Positions 23,537-35,082 of a stretch of 64,000 bases of DNA are shown here, one piece after another. The translations under genes and the position numbers were made by a program. The number at the start of each line of letters is the position of its first letter. The first letter of the stretch is position 1. This stretch comes from Zoroaster sp. YZ-2022. Lineage: Eukaryota; Echinodermata; Asteroidea; Forcipulatida; Zoroasteridae. The DNA lies in NCBI GenBank assembly GCA_029582265.1, contig CM055828.1, positions 30,252,459 through 30,316,458 on the forward strand. Reading direction: 5' to 3'. The notes under the pieces are model-generated. The model had not been told where the DNA came from. It saw only the letters and a program-made list of their open reading frames with translations, and searched no databases.

Positions 23537-24213
23537 GTAAGTATTCATGTCATGAATTTTAATCACACAGCATCGAGCCACCGATTTATCTTGACTGAAG
23601 TTATACGTATCACTGCAAACAAATTAGATGAGTGCTTAAACTGCTTAGGCCCTAGTTCATGTTTGCTGATCGAAATATTTCAACGCATTTTCACTTTTTC
23701 TCTTTAACGAAACAAAGTAATGAGCAACATTTTTCACGGATCTGATGTTTAATGTATATCTTCAATCATAAAATTAAACATACTACTAGGACAACGAACT
23801 GATACTTTTATGTTTTATATTTCGATGCACTCAACTGTTGTCTATCGAGATTCATTTGTAATTTTATTTTTCTAAAATACGTGAAACCTCAGGCAGGAAA
23901 ATTGTTGTTCGATCCCATGACAACGTTTAATGAAGTATGATTTCAGGAAAGTCTGAGAACATTGATGGATATATACCAATGTAGGTCTATATCTGCTTTA
24001 ACACGATGTTTTTAACTCTACTTCGTGACTTTATTTTCATAATAGGCCAAATGAGCTGCAGGTGGAAATATTTTTCATAGTTTTTGACCGATCACTAATA
24101 TTTCACCAAGTCCGGTATGCTTTTAGGAAAATCTAAGAACATCGGCGAAAATAACCCTATTAAAGGAAGTTTAACGATCTTTGTTTTAACCCTACTTTGT
24201 TTTCCCATCTTAG

Positions 24214-24254
24214 ATCGCTGAAAAACAACAAAATAAGTGAAATTGCTCAGGAAT
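24214..24254 (+). pseudogene. truncated LRR exon beside the second palindrome
   Basis: As the copy at 21,883 but with one C deleted (GCTCAGGAATAG). Confidence 0.75.
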
Positions 24255-24457
24255 AGTTTTGTGCGATCACTAATATTTCATGCTTTTAGGAAAATCTAAG
24301 AACATCGGCGAAAATAACGGGATTTAATGATCTTTGTTAAAACAAAGATCATTAAATCCGTTATTTTCGCCGATGTTCTTAGATTTTCCTAAAAGCATAC
24401 TTGGTGAAATATTAGTGATCGCACAAAAACTATTCCTGGAGCAATTTCACTTATTTT
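24228..24457. repeat. imperfect second copy of the palindrome
   Basis: Same centre CTTTGTT-AA-AACAAAG at 24,332-24,347. The left arm lacks several short segments (including the CACCAAGTA stretch). The right arm lacks one C. It is the duplicate of 21,899-22,136 at an offset of about 2.32 kb. Confidence 0.9.
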
Positions 24458-24475
24458 CTTTTTACCATCTTACAG

Positions 24476-24547
24476 ATGGCTGTCAAATAACAACATCAGT
24501 GAAATTCCTCCAGGAACATTTGATGGTCTACAAAATCTCAGCACTTT
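24476..24547 (+). CDS. LRR exon 12 (WLSNN...QNLSTL)
   Basis: Same encoded LRR as the exon at 22,155; CATCTTACAG acceptor, GTAAGT donor. Confidence 0.85.
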
Positions 24548-25070
24548 GTAAGTATTCATGTCATGAATTTTAATCACGCAGCATGGAGCCACCGATTTGT
24601 CTTGACTGAAGTTACGTATCACTGCAAATAAATTAGATGAAGTGCTTAGTTCATGTTTGCCAATCGAAATATTTGAATGCTTTTTCTCTTTAACGAAACA
24701 AAGTGATGAGCAACATTTTTCACGGATCTGTTGTTTAACATCTTCAATGATAAAGTTAAACATAATAAAATGTCTCTAACGAGGATATTTGTATGGTTCG
24801 TTTTAAACTTATTTTACAAATTGTCACGCTATATAACACTTATTCGTTGTAAGGCTATAGGACAACGAACTGATACAGAATCTCAAAAATTTTTAAGTAT
24901 TAGCCATGATGTTCAATCATACGGAGCTCTGGAAGTGGCATCCAACTTTGTTGAGATCCTGAGATAATTTATCTCAGGATGACAACATCATCAATGCAAG
25001 CTGACAGGATGATGACATTCTGGAAGTAGGATGTTCTTTGTTTTAACCCAATTTTGTTTTCCCATCCTAG

Positions 25071-25142
25071 ATTGCTGCCCAACAACAAAATCAGTGAAAT
25101 TGCTCCAAAATCATTTGATGGTCTACAAAATCTCAGAATATT
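25071..25142 (+). CDS. LRR exon 13 (LLPNN...QNLRIL), changed donor
   Basis: PKSFDG subtype with GTCAGT donor, duplicate of the exon at 22,750 (offset 2,321 bp). It is also the counterpart of the exon at 17,781 (offset 7,290 bp). Confidence 0.8.
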
Positions 25143-25600
25143 GTCAGTATTCATGTTATGAATTTCAATCACGCAGCATCGAGCCACCGATTTCTCCTGA
25201 TTGAAGTTATGTCTCATTGTAAACAAATGAATGGTTATATGTAATGAGAATATTTCTGAAAACACAACAAAACTTGTCCCATAATATAACACTTGTAAAT
25301 GAAGAGTAGCATTCCACCAAACCGGTTTTTATATCGATGCACTCAAGTGTTGTCTATCGAGATTCATTCGTTATTTAAGATTTCTAAAATATGTGAACCT
25401 CGGGCAGTCGGGCATTGTTGTTATGTGTTTTAATACAATGTTTAACCCTACTTCATTTCCTCATCTTACAAAAGCGTACTTACTTCAATTTCAAAAAAAA
25501 AAAAAATTCAATCATGATACCATGACAACGTTTCATTAAAAAAAATCTGAGAACATTGGTGGATGTATACCGACGTAGGCCTATATCTGCTTTAACCCTA

Positions 25601-25853
25601 CACACTAAGAAATAATCAAATCTGCACCCAAAGGGGTGCATATCGTTGATACAATAGCAGCACCCCTGTGGGTGAAGACTTGGCATCCCCTGGATGTGTG
25701 CCTCCTCTATGGGTGCATATTTGCTCCTTTGAGGGTGTAAATCTGCACCCGTAGGGAGGCACACATCCAGGGGGTGCCAAGTCTGCACCCACAGGGGTGC
25801 TGCTATTGTATCAACGATATGGGTGCAGATTTGAACCATTATTTCTTAGTGTG
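25601..25853. mobile_element. foldback MITE, copy 2
   Basis: Same ends (CACACTAAGAAATA), TA flanks and foldback interior as the element at 18,313, at the same relative place. It was therefore copied by block duplication, not by a separate insertion. Confidence 0.85.
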
Positions 25854-26319
25854 TATAGGCGATATAATGAGCTGCAGACGGAAACATTGTTCATCCGTTT
25901 TGACCGATCAGTAATACCTTGTCACAAACTTATCATGTGATTGTGAGGTACTGATATTATTTTCAGACAATGATTCATCTCAATCTAGCACCCCGATTCC
26001 ATGCCCTGTTGATCATAACGATAGTGTCCCTTTAATGTATCTGATTTTGACCATAAATTATACTTATTTAAATGTTTATGTGTAATGAGAACATTTGGAG
26101 AAACAAATTCAAACAAATAATTAACATGTACAATACTATAACACTTGTTAATGGAGGCTGGTATTCCATCCAACCCATTTGTTTTTGTCGATGCATTCAA
26201 TTAAGTGTTGTCTATCAAGATTTTGTTATTTTAAATTTCTTAAAATATGTGAACCTCAGGCAGGATAATTCTTGTTATGTGTTTCAATACAATGTTTTTA
26301 ACTCTATACTTCATCATAG

Positions 26320-26399
26320 ATGTCTGGACAACAGCAATATTAGTATACTAATATACTTTGACCCAGAACATTTGATAGTCTACAAAAGCGTACTTACTT
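26320..26399 (+). pseudogene. decayed LRR exon, type B
   Basis: Copy of the decayed exon at 19,028: CLDNSNISI after TCATCATAG, no proper donor. Confidence 0.6.
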
Positions 26400-27122
26400 G
26401 TCAATCAAACAGAAACCTGCCAGACATTATTTTGTACTTAATTTACATCTGACGACAAAACAAAATTAGAAAGAGTACAAAGTTCATGTTTCGTGCCGAT
26501 CGAAATATTTAAATGCATTTTCACTTGTTTGTCTTTAACGAAACAAAGTAACGAGCTACATTTTTCACGAATCCGTTGTTTAATGTATATCTTCAATCAT
26601 AAAGTTAAACATACTCTTATAATATATTGTATTGTTCGTTTTAAATTTGTTCGTTTTACAAATTGTCACACTATATCACACTTATTCATTGGACGGCTAT
26701 AGGACAACGAACCGATACTTTTATGTTTTACATTTCGATGCACTCAACTGTTGTCTATCAAGAATCATTTGTAAATTTAATTTTCTAAAATGAGTGAACC
26801 TCGGGTAGGACAATTTTGGAACTTGTTTATAGATAACATGACAACGTTTCATAAAGTATGATTTCAGGAAAATTTGAGAACATTGATGGATATATACCGA
26901 TGTAGGCCTATATCTGCTTTAACACGGTGTTTTAACCTTGTATGTGATTATATTTTCTATATAGGCCAAATAAGCTGCAGGTGGAAATATTTTTCATAGT
27001 TTTTGACCAATCACTAATATTTCACCAAGTATGTTTTCAGGAAAATCGGCGAAAATAATCATAGGCCTATTAACGGAATTTAATGATCTTTGTTTTAACC
27101 ATATTTTCTTTTCCCATCTTAG

Positions 27123-27194
27123 ATCGCTGGAAAACAACAAAATAAGTGAAATTGCTCCAGGAACATTTGATGGTCTACAAAATCTTAACACATT
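27123..27194 (+). CDS. LRR exon 14 (SLENN...QNLNTL)
   Basis: Open, GTAAGT donor, same encoded LRR as the exon at 19,833. Confidence 0.85.
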
Positions 27195-27851
27195 GTAAGT
27201 ATTCATGTCATGAATTTCAATCACGCAGCATGGACCTACCGATTTATCTTGACTGAAGTTACGTATCACTGCAAAAAAAATTAGATGAAGTGCTTAGTTC
27301 ATGTTTGCCAATCGAAATATTTGTATACCTTTTCACTTTTTTCTCTTTAACGAAACAAAGTAATGAGCTACAGTTTTTTCACGGATTTGTTGTTTAATGT
27401 ATATCTTCAATCATAAAGTTAAACATAATAAGACAACGAACTGATACTTTTATGTTTTATATTTCGATGCACTCATCTGTTGTCTATCAAGAATCATTTG
27501 TAAATTTAATTTTCTAAAATGAGTGAACCTCGGGTAGGACAATTTTGGAACTTGTTTATAGATACCATGACAACGTTTCATAAAGTATGATTTCAGGAAA
27601 ATCTGAGAACATTGATGGATATATACCGATGTAGGCCTATATCTGCTTTAACACGGTGTTTTAACCTTGTATGTGATTATATTTTCTATATAGGCCAAAT
27701 AAGCTGCAGGTGGAAATATTTTTCATAGTTTTTGACCAATCACTAATATTTCACCAAGTATGTTTTCAGGAAAATCGGCGAAAATAATCATAGGCCTATT
27801 AACGGAATTTAATGATCTTTGTTTTAACCCTATTTTCTTTTCCCATCTTAG

Positions 27852-27923
27852 ATCGCTGGAAAACAACAAAATAAGTGAAATTGCTCCAGGAACATTTGAT
27901 GGTCTACAAAACCTTAACACATT
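27852..27923 (+). CDS. LRR exon 15 (SLENN...QNLNTL)
   Basis: Same encoded LRR as exon 14, exactly 729 bp later; a local tandem duplication of one exon-intron unit. Confidence 0.85.
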
Positions 27924-28587
27924 GTAAGTATTCATGTCATGAATTTCAATCACGCAGCATGGAGCTACCGATTTCCAATTGACTGAAGTTACGTATCACT
28001 GCAAAAAAATTAGATGAAGTGCTTAGTTCATGTTTGCCAATCGAAATATTTGTATACCTTTTCACTTTTTTCTCTTTAACGAAACAAAGTAATGAGCTAC
28101 ATTTTTTCACGGATTTGTTGTTTAATGTATATCTTCAATCATAAAGTTAAACATACTAAGACAACGAACTGATACTTTTATGTTTTATATTTCGATGCAC
28201 TCAACTGTTGTCTATCGAGATTCATTTGTAATTTTATTTTTCTAAAATACGTGAAACCTTATACAGGAAAATTGTTCAACTTGTTCGATCCCATGACAAC
28301 GTTTCATGAAGTATGATTTCAGGAAAGTCTGAGAACATTGATGGATATATACCAATGTAGGTCTATATCTGCTTTAACACGATGTTTTTAACTCTACTTC
28401 GTGACTTTATTTTCTTAATATGCCAAATGAGCTGCAGGTGGAAATATTTTTCATAGTTTTTGACCGATCACTAATATTTCACCAAGTACCGGTATGTTTT
28501 TAGGAAAATCTAAGAACATCTGCGAAAATAACCCTAACGGAAGTTTAATGATCTTTGTTTTAACCCTACTTTGTTTTCCCATCTTAG

Positions 28588-28630
28588 ATCGCTGAAATAC
28601 AACAAAATAAGTGAAATTGCTCTAGGAATA
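28588..28630 (+). pseudogene. truncated LRR exon (type GGAATA)
   Basis: SLKYNKISEIAL then a break at GGAATA; counterpart of 20,571 at offset 8,017 bp. Confidence 0.75.
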
Positions 28631-28870
28631 GTTTTTGTGCGATCACTAATAATTCACGAAGTATGCTTTCAGTAAAATCTAAGAAGATTGGTGCAAATAA
28701 CGGGATTTAATGATCTTTGTTTTAATATTTTTCATAGTTTTTGACTGATCACTAATATTTCACCAAGTACCGGTATGCTTTTAGGAAAATCTAAGAACAT
28801 CGGCGAAAATAACCATATTAACGGAAGTTAATGATCTTTGTTTTAATCCTACTTTGTTTTCCCATCTTAG

Positions 28871-28942
28871 ATTGCTGGAAAACAACAAAATCAGTGAAAT
28901 TGCTCCAGGAACATTTGCTGGTATACAAAATCTCAAGATTTT
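28871..28942 (+). CDS. LRR exon 16 (LLENN...QNLKIL)
   Basis: Open, GTAAGT donor; core KISEIAPGTFAGI. Counterpart of 20,855 with Gly where that copy has Ala. Confidence 0.85.
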
Positions 28943-29183
28943 GTAAGTATTCATGTCATGAATTTTAATCACACAGTATCGAGCCACCGAATTCTCTTGA
29001 CTGAAGTTATACGTATCACTGCAAATGGCATTCAACTTTGTTGAGATCCTGAGATAATTTATCTCAGGATGACAACATCATCAATGTAAGCTGACGACAT
29101 CCTGACATAATTTATCTCAGGATGATGACATTCTGGAAGTAGGATGTTCTTTGTTTTAACCCAATTTTGTTTTCCCATCCTAG

Positions 29184-29255
29184 ATTGCTGACCACCAACA
29201 AAATCAGTGAAATTGCTCCAAAATCATTTGATGGTCTACAAAATCTCAGAATCTT
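29184..29255 (+). CDS. LRR exon 17 (LLTTN...QNLRIL)
   Basis: PKSFDG subtype; the first Asn of the usual Asn-Asn pair is Thr. Counterpart of 21,168. Confidence 0.85.
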
Positions 29256-29491
29256 GTAAGTATTCATGTTATGAATTTCAATCACGCAGCATCGAGCCAC
29301 CGATTTCTCCTGATTGAAGTTATGTCTCATTGCAAACAAATGAATGGTTATATGTAATGAGAATATTACTGAAAACACAACAAAACTTGTCCCATAATAT
29401 AACACTTGTAAATGAAGAGTAGCATTCCACCAAACCGGTTTTTATATCGATGCACTCAAGTGTTGTCTATCGAGATTCATTCGTTATTTAA

Positions 29492-30161
29492 TGCTATGGT
29501 CCCACAGAGATTTCGACTCTCTAGATCGTGTTTCGTCAAGATTTTAGATTTTTTATAAAATTTTCTCGAGAAAAGTCGAAATAGTCTAAAGAGTCTAAAA
29601 AAATCGAAACTGTCGATATTTGTCGAGATTTGTCGGAAAAAAATTCATTAATCGAAAATTATTAAACCTGACCAACTATTTTTCGATAAAGTTTCGATCA
29701 AATTTATCGAAATTTTTTCGACATTTTATCGAAACTATCGAAAATGAAATCGAAATAGTCTTAACAGTCTAAAAGTTCGAAAACCAGTCGAAATAAATCT
29801 GAACTCTCTAAATAGTCTAAACAATCGTTACAGTCGAAATAAATCGGAACATTTGTCCAAATTTTTTAAAACAATCGAAAATTATTCGAAAAAAAATCGA
29901 AATCAATCGAAACAGTCTAAACAGTCGAATTTTGTCGAAATGCCAGTCGAAATGATCTAAACAGTCGAAAGTCGTCGAAATAAAATCGAAAATGAATCGA
30001 AATTGTCGAGAAAATACAAAAATAAAAATTTCCTCACGGAAAACAGATATTTTGTCGATATTTATACGAGATTTTGACGAAATTATTAAAAATAACAAAA
30101 AAAACAGGAATCGAAATATATTTCGACATGAAGATCGAAATATTCCTGTGGGACCATAGCA
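29492..30161. mobile_element. 670-bp inverted-repeat element filled with degenerate TCGAAA repeats
   Basis: Ends TGCTATGGTCCCACAG and the exact reverse complement. Flanked by TAA on each side (29,489-29,491 and 30,162-30,164); uninserted copies of this intron read TTATTTAAGATTT, supporting a 3-bp TAA duplication. That size and sequence fit PIF/Harbinger-type insertion, though this is not proven. The interior is a dense patchwork of TCGAAA, AATCGAAA and GTCTAAACAGTCGAAA words. No transposase. Confidence 0.85.
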
Positions 30162-30569
30162 TAAGATTTTTAAAATATGTGAACCTCGGGCAGTCGGGCA
30201 TTATTGTTATGCGTTTTAATACAATGTTTAACCCTACTTCATTTCCTCATCTTACAAAAGCGTACTTACTTAAATTAAAATTAAAAAAACTTCAATCATG
30301 ATACCATGACAACGTTTCATAAAGGAAATCTGAGAACATTGGTGAATATATACCGACGTAGGCTTATATCTGTTTTAACGCTATAGGCGATATTATTTTC
30401 TATATAGGCCTAATGAGCTGCAGGCGGAAATATTTTTCATAGTTTTTGACCGATCACTAATATTATACCAAATATGCTTTTAGGTTAATCTAAGAACATC
30501 GGCAAAAATAACCATATCAACGGAAGTTAATGATCTTTGTTTTAACCCTACTTTGTTTTCCCATCTTAG

Positions 30570-30641
30570 ATCGCTGAAAAACAACAAAATAAGTGAAATT
30601 GCTCCAGGAACATTTGATGGTCTACAAAATCTCAACGAATT
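30570..30641 (+). CDS. LRR exon 18 (SLKNN...QNLNEL)
   Basis: Open, CATCTTAG to GTAAGT; core KISEIAPGTFDGL. Confidence 0.85.
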
Positions 30642-31309
30642 GTAAGTAGTCATGAATTTTAATCACACAGCATCGAGCCACCGATTTATCTTGACTGAAG
30701 TTATACGTATCACTGCAAACAAATTAGATGAGTGCTTAAACTGCTTAGGCCCTAGTTCATGTTTGCCGATCGAAATATTTCAACGCATTTTCACTTTTTC
30801 TCTTTAACGAAACAAAGTAATGAGCAACATTTTTCACGGATCTGTTGTTTAATGTATATCTTCAGTCATAAAATTAAACATACTAGGACAACGAACTGAT
30901 ACTTTTATGTTTTATATTTCGATGCACCCAACTGTTGTCTATCGAGATTCATTTGTAATTGTATTTTTCTAAAATACGTGAAACCTCAGGCAGGAAAATT
31001 GTTCAACTTGTTCAATCCCATGGCGACGTTCCATGAAGTATGATTTCAGGAAAGTCTGAGAACATTGATGGATATATACTAATGTAGGTCTATATCTGCT
31101 TTAACACGATGTTTTTAACTCTACTTCGTGACTTTATTTTCATAATAGGCCAAATGAGCTGGAGGTGGAAATATTTTTCATAGTTTTTGACCGATCACTA
31201 ATATTTCACCAAGTACCGGTATGCTTTTAGGAAAATCTAAGAAAATCGGTGAAAATAACGGGATTTAATGATCTTTGTTTTAACCCTATTTCTTTTTACA
31301 ATCTTACAG

Positions 31310-31381
31310 CTGGCTGTCAAATAACAACATCAGTGAAATTCCTCCAGGAACATTTGATGGTCTACAAAATCTCAGCACTTT
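31310..31381 (+). CDS. LRR exon 19 (WLSNN...QNLSTL), altered first base
   Basis: Acceptor ATCTTACAG, donor GTAAGT. The first exon base is C instead of A, so the junction codon would be TTC (Phe) in place of TTA (Leu) at the central strand position. Confidence 0.8.
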
Positions 31382-31535
31382 GTAAGTATTCATGTCATGA
31401 ATTTTAATCGCGCAGCATGAAGCCACCGATTTCTCTTGACTGAAGTTACGTATCACTGCAAATAAATTAGATGAAGTGCTTAGTTCATGTTTGCCAATCG
31501 AAATATTTGTATACCTTTTCACTTTTTTCTCTTTA

Positions 31536-32222
31536 AAGATGGACTACAACGAGAACTCTCACATTAAATTGACTATCGAACCTTGTTTATGTTGTGTTAT
31601 GGTAACAATTTATTGTTGTGGTCATGTTTTTCTCTTTATAATTTTGTTGCAATTTGACCAAAAAAATTAGACCCCGCTTCTTCGATTTTTGAAATTTCCC
31701 GCCCTGCACTGGTTCCCGACAAAGACCCATTGAAAATCCACTATGAAATCCACGATATAGTACCAGCGGACTTGTAAACCAGCGGAAAGGGATGACGTAT
31801 AACCCATGAGCACCCGAGAGTAAACAGAAGACGCCATGTTACTTCCGTGTATATTATACATGCGTTTTCATGCGTCAGCAGAGGCATGAAGTTTTTATGA
31901 AGCTTTTTTTCGGTCTAGAAGATGTCGCTTGTCCGCTGTTGTTCCGCATTGCATGTTCCGTACACACGATCGACTGTTGTGCGTGGGGGAAACAAAGCGT
32001 CATGGGTGCTACGTCACACACGAAGTATGAATTATTCATGAGTTGAGGGCTTTTGGTGAAACTGGGCTTTTCTGGGTCGTAGAACGCCGATCAAATTGAT
32101 TTTGTTTTTGCATGAAGGAACAAGTTTTATTGAATAATAATAATATGTTAGTAATCATTATCACATTTCTCGAACGAAAACAGCAACACAGCACTTATCA
32201 TTATTCCGTTGTAGTCAATCTT
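31536..32222. mobile_element. 687-bp inverted-repeat MITE
   Basis: Ends AAGATGGACTACAACG and CGTTGTAGTCAATCTT (one mismatch between arms), flanked by TA (31,534-31,535 and 32,223-32,224). It interrupts the intron block CTCTTTAACGAAACAAA, which is intact in other units. No transposase frame seen. Confidence 0.85.
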
Positions 32223-32724
32223 TAACGAAACAAATTAATGAGCTACATTTTTTCACAGATATGTTGTTTAATGTATATCTTCAATCATAAAGTTAAACAT
32301 ACTAAGACAACGAACTGATACTTTTATGTTTTATATTTCGATGCACTCAATTGTTGTCTATCGAGATTCATTTGTAAATTAAATTTTCTAAAATGAGTGA
32401 ACCTTGGGTAGGACAAATTTTCAACTTGTTTATAGATGCCAAGACAACGTTTCATGAAGTATGATTTCAGGAAAGTCTGAGAACATTGATGGATGTATAC
32501 CAATGTAGGCCTGTATCTGCTTTAACACGGTGTTTTAACCTTGTATAGGTGATTTTATTTTCTATATAGGCCCAATGAGCTGCAGGCGGATATATTTTTC
32601 ATAGTTTTGTCTGATCACTAATATCTCACCTTTCAGGAAATTCTAAGAACATTGGTCAAAATAACCATATTAACGGCATTTAATAATCTTTGTTTTAACC
32701 CTATTTTGTTTTACCATCTTACAG

Positions 32725-32796
32725 ATGGCTGCACAATAACAAAATCAGTGCAATTGCTCCAGGAACATTTGATGGTCTACAAAATCTCAACGAATT
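32725..32796 (+). CDS. LRR exon 20 (WLHNN...QNLNEL)
   Basis: Acceptor CATCTTACAG, donor GTAAGT; core KISAIAPGTFDGL. Confidence 0.85.
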
Positions 32797-33455
32797 GTAA
32801 GTAATCATGAATTTCAATGACACAGCATGGAGCCACCGATTTATCTTGACTGAAGTTACGTATCACTGCAAACAAAATAGATGAAGTGTTTAGTTCATGT
32901 TTGCCGATCGAAATATTTGTATACCTTTTCACTTTTTTCTCTTTAACGAAACAAAGTAATGAGCTACATTTTTTCACGGATTTGTTGTTTAATGTATATC
33001 TTCAATCATAAAGTTAAACATACTAAGACAACGAACTGATACTTTTATGTTTTATATTTCGATGCACTCAACTGTTGTCTATCGAGATTCATTTGTAATT
33101 TTATTTTTCTAAAATACGTGAAACCTCAGTCAGGAATATTGTTCAACTTGTTCGATCCCATGACAACGTTTCATGAAGTATGATTTCAGGAAAGTCTGAG
33201 AACATTGATGGATGTATACCAATGTAGGTCTATATCTGCTTTAACACGATGTTTTTAACTCTACTTCGTGACTTCATTTTCTTAATATGCCAAATGAGCT
33301 GCAGGTGGAAATATTTTTCATAGTTTTTGACCGATCACTAATATTTCACCAAGTATATATGCTTTTAGGAAAATCTAAGAACATCGGCGAAAATAACCCT
33401 ATTAACGGAAGTTTAATGATCTTTGTTTTAACCCTACTTTGTTTTCCCATCTTAG

Positions 33456-33490
33456 ATCGCTGGAAAAAAAAATGAAATTGCTCCAGGAAT
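33456..33490 (+). pseudogene. truncated LRR exon with internal deletion
   Basis: ATCGCTGG then an A run and GAAATTGCTCCAGGAATA. It lost the Asn-Asn-Lys region and is cut at GGAATA like the other truncated copies. Confidence 0.75.
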
Positions 33491-33612
33491 AGTTTTTGTG
33501 CGATCACTAATAATTCACGAAGTATGCTTTCAGTAAAATCTAAGAAGATTGGTGCAAATAACGGGATTTAATGATCTTTGTTTTAACCCTATTTCTTTTT
33601 ACCATCTTCCAG

Positions 33613-33684
33613 ATGGCTGTCAAATAACAATATCAGTGAAATTCCTCCAGGAAAATTTGATGGTCTACAAAATCTCAGCACTTT
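33613..33684 (+). pseudogene. LRR exon 21 (WLSNN...QNLST), donor lost
   Basis: Open 72 nt after CATCTTCCAG, but the donor GTAAGT is TTAAGT (G to T). Core NISEIPPGKFDGL, with Lys in place of Thr. It probably cannot be spliced at the normal border. Confidence 0.75.
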
Positions 33685-34217
33685 TTAAGTATTCATGTCA
33701 TGAATTTTAATCACGCAGCATGGAGCCACCGATTTCTCTTGACTGAAGTTTCGTATCACTGTAAACAAATACGATTAAGTGCTTAGTTCATGTTTGCCAA
33801 TCAAAATATTTGAATAAATTTTCACTTTTGTTCTCTTTAACGAAACAAAGTAATGAGCTACATTTTTCACAGATCTGTTGTTTAACATATCTTCAATCAT
33901 GAAGTTAAACATAATAAAATGTCTCTAACGAGGATATTTGTATTGTTCGTTTTAAACTTATTTTACAAATTGTCACGCTATATAACACTTATTCATTGTA
34001 AGGCTATAGGACAACGAACTGATACAAAATCTCAGAAAATTGTAAGTATTAGCCATGATGTTCAATCATACGGAGCTCTGGAAGTGGCATCCAACTTTGT
34101 TGAGATCCTGAGATAATTTATCTCAGAATGGCAACATCATCAATATAAGCTGACTATATCCTGACATAATTTATCTCAGGATGATGACATTAACCCAATT
34201 TTGTTTTCCCATCCTAG

Positions 34218-34289
34218 ATGGGTGCACAACAACAAAATCAGTGAAATTGCTCCAAAATCATTTGATGGTCTACAAAATCTCAGAATCTT
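34218..34289 (+). CDS. LRR exon 22 (WVHNN...QNLRIL)
   Basis: PKSFDG subtype with a Trp-Val-His start, a mosaic of two subtypes. Acceptor CATCCTAG, donor GTAAGT. Confidence 0.85.
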
Positions 34290-35000
34290 GTAAGTATTCA
34301 TGTTATGAATTTCAATCACGCAGAAGTTATGTCTCATTGCAAACAAATGAAAGGTTATATGTAATGAGAATATTTCTGAAAACACAACAAAACTTGTCCC
34401 ATTCTATAACACTTGTAAATGAAGAGTAGCATTCCACCAAACCAGTTTTTATATCGATGCACTCAAGTGTTGTCTATCGAGATTCATTCGTTATTTAAGA
34501 TTTCTAAAATATGTGAACCTTGGGCAGTCGGGCATTGTTGTTATGCGTTTTAATACAATGTTTTAACCCTACTTCATTTCCTCATCTTACAAAAGCGTAT
34601 TTAGGCCTACTTAAATTCAAAAAAAAAAAATTCAATCATGATACCGGTATTTCAGACAATGATTCATCTAAAACTAGCACCCCGATTCCATGCCCTGTTG
34701 ATCGTAACGATAGTGTCCCTTTAATGTATCTGATTTTGACAAAAAATTATACTTATTTAAATGGTTATATGTAATTAGTACATTTGGAGAAACAAATTCA
34801 AACAAATAATTAACGTGCGGTACTCTAACACTTGTTAATGGAGGCTGATATTCCACCCAACCCATTTTGTTTATATCGATGCACTCAAGTGTTGTCTATC
34901 AAGATTTTGTTATTTTAAATTTCTAAAATATGTGAACCTCAGGCAGGATAATTCTTGTTATGTGTTTCAATACAATGTTTTTAACTCTACTTCATCATAG

Positions 35001-35082
35001 ATTTCTGGACAACAGCAATATTAGTAGTATACTAATATACTTTGACGCAGAACATTTGATAGTCTACAAAAGCGTACTTACT
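35001..35082 (+). pseudogene. decayed LRR exon, type B
   Basis: Third copy of the type-B remnant: after TTCATCATAG, F-LDNSNISSI then loss of pattern; no GTAAGT donor. Confidence 0.6.

Noticed and set aside
31667..31861. 64-codon minus-strand frame
   Set aside because: Lies inside the 687-bp MITE and has no family features.
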